Below are positions 63,504-64,000 of a stretch of DNA of 64,000 bases, one piece after another (positions within the stretch are counted from its first letter, which is position 1; each line of letters opens with the position of its first letter). Position numbers and translations under genes: made by a program. The notes beneath the pieces are model-generated. The model did not search any database and was not told where the DNA came from. It was given only the letters and a program-made list of their open reading frames with translations. Source of the stretch: Methanolinea mesophila (GTDB lineage Archaea > Halobacteriota > Methanomicrobia > Methanomicrobiales > Methanospirillaceae); NCBI RefSeq assembly GCF_017873855.1, contig NZ_JAGGKR010000001.1:1369529-1433528 (forward strand). The letters run 5' to 3'.

Positions 63504-63962
63504 ATGATGAGAAGAGGCGAGAGGGAACGGAACGACCCCGCCTGGATCGCAGAAGTTCTCCGCGATGCCAGGGTCTGCAGGGTGGCGTTCGCCGGCCCCG
63601 AACCATATGTCGTACCGCTCTGTTTCGGGTACGAAGAGAACCGGATTTATCTCCATTCAGCGCCGGAAGGAAAGAAGATGGACCTTTTTTCCGGGAACCC
63701 GAAGGTCTGCGTGGAGTTCGAAACGGGAGTGGAACTCGTCACGGGAGGTCCTCCCTGCGACTGGGGAATGAAGTACAGGACCGTGATCTCGTCCGGGACG
63801 GCGCGGCTTGTGGAGGACGAGGACGAGAAACTCCGGGCGCTCTCCCTAATCGCAAAACATTACGGGGCGAAAGGGACCATCACTCCCGGGATGGCCGGGA
63901 AGGTGGCGGTGATCCGAATCGACCTTGAAGAGGTCTCCGGCAAGACCGCAGGCTATTCCTGA
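63504..63962 (+). CDS. Pyridoxamine 5'-phosphate oxidase-like flavin-binding protein
   Basis: 152 residues. Split-barrel fold typical of FMN/F420-binding oxidases: VCRVAFAGPEPYVVPLCFGYE, IYLHSAPEGKKMDLF, VCVEFETGVELVTG, and YRTVISSGTARLVED. Often called nitroimidazole-reductase (Nim)-like or PNPOx-like; whether it binds FMN or F420 is not decided. No ribosome site is seen at ATG 63504. Located 38 bases after cofH2. Confidence 0.85.
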   Translation: MMRRGERERNDPAWIAEVLRDARVCRVAFAGPEPYVVPLCFGYEENRIYLHSAPEGKKMDLFSGNPKVCVEFETGVELVTGGPPCDWGMKYRTVISSGTARLVEDEDEKLRALSLIAKHYGAKGTITPGMAGKVAVIRIDLEEVSGKTAGYS

Positions 63963-64000
63963 TTCCGGGATACTTACTTGAGATCGGGAGTGCATGGCAA

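Overview
The window is 64 kb of a moderately GC-rich methanogenic archaeon. Evidence: an intact cluster for methyl-coenzyme M reductase (MCR) activation (component A2 and methanogenesis markers 3, 6, 5, 15, 17, 7), two cofH genes for coenzyme F420, the PolD small subunit, Orc1/Cdc6 with ORB-type origin boxes, archaeal type GAPDH, form III RuBisCO, Rio1/Dim2, KEOPS Cgi121, Hel308 and archaeal PurA. The gene set (two cofH copies, RuBisCO III with ribose-1,5-bisphosphate isomerase, many PAS proteins) fits the order Methanomicrobiales; I cannot name the genus from sequence alone.

Layout. 1-2.9 kb (minus): an R15P isomerase - RuBisCO - dapF operon, dapF cut by the window edge. 2.9-10.6 kb (plus): a HAD protein, then seven tightly coupled MCR-activation genes. 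10.8-20.8 kb: accessory and cell-surface genes (FxLYD lipoprotein, secreted META-domain protein, AhpD-like protein, YgiQ radical SAM, PPC/DUF296 protein, LemA/DUF2207 membrane pair, SelB-like factor without a normal GTPase site). 21-26.7 kb: a surface-glycan block (YfhO-like, GT2, degenerate GT2-GtrA fusion, GT39). 26.8-28.2 kb: a DUF523-deoxyribosyltransferase fusion and Tsr3. 28.2-35.5 kb: signalling (HTH-multi-PAS protein, histidine kinase, response regulator, TPR protein, small unknown protein). 35.6-45 kb: 2TM protein, acetyltransferase, AlkA-type glycosylase, GAPDH, TyrRS, Rio1-Dim2, Hel308-Cgi121, MoaB. 45.0-46.1 kb: a probable replication origin with inverted ORB boxes around an AT-rich stretch, followed by orc1/cdc6, an Lrp regulator and an aminotransferase. 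49-53.7 kb: a DUF4405 membrane protein, purA-trm112-like, cobD/cbiB-pdxS-pdxT. 54-64 kb: membrane pyrophosphatase, PolD small subunit, signal peptidase, cofH1, radical SAM, DUF1805, a riboflavin/F420 precursor reductase, cofH2 and a flavin-binding oxidase-like protein.

How the parts work together. The MCR block is one long transcription unit with stop/start overlaps and carries much of the machinery that reductively activates MCR. The RuBisCO/R15P isomerase pair feeds nucleoside-derived or ribulose-derived C5 phosphates into central carbon, where GAPDH (38 kb) also works. The 57-64 kb region groups F420/flavin biosynthesis: the reductase makes the precursor of the ribitylaminouracil that CofH condenses with tyrosine. 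Most operons use ATGA-type coupling; several solitary genes have a TATA box only about 25-40 bp before the start codon and no clear Shine-Dalgarno site, suggesting leaderless or very short-leader mRNAs.

No tRNA, rRNA, CRISPR array or complete insertion sequence was seen. A GC-rich dispersed repeat occurs in five intergenic places. The most interesting points are the origin and its off-site ORB copies, the repeat family, the degenerate GT2-GtrA protein beside an intact GT2, the DUF523-deoxyribosyltransferase fusion, and the secreted double-repeat META protein.
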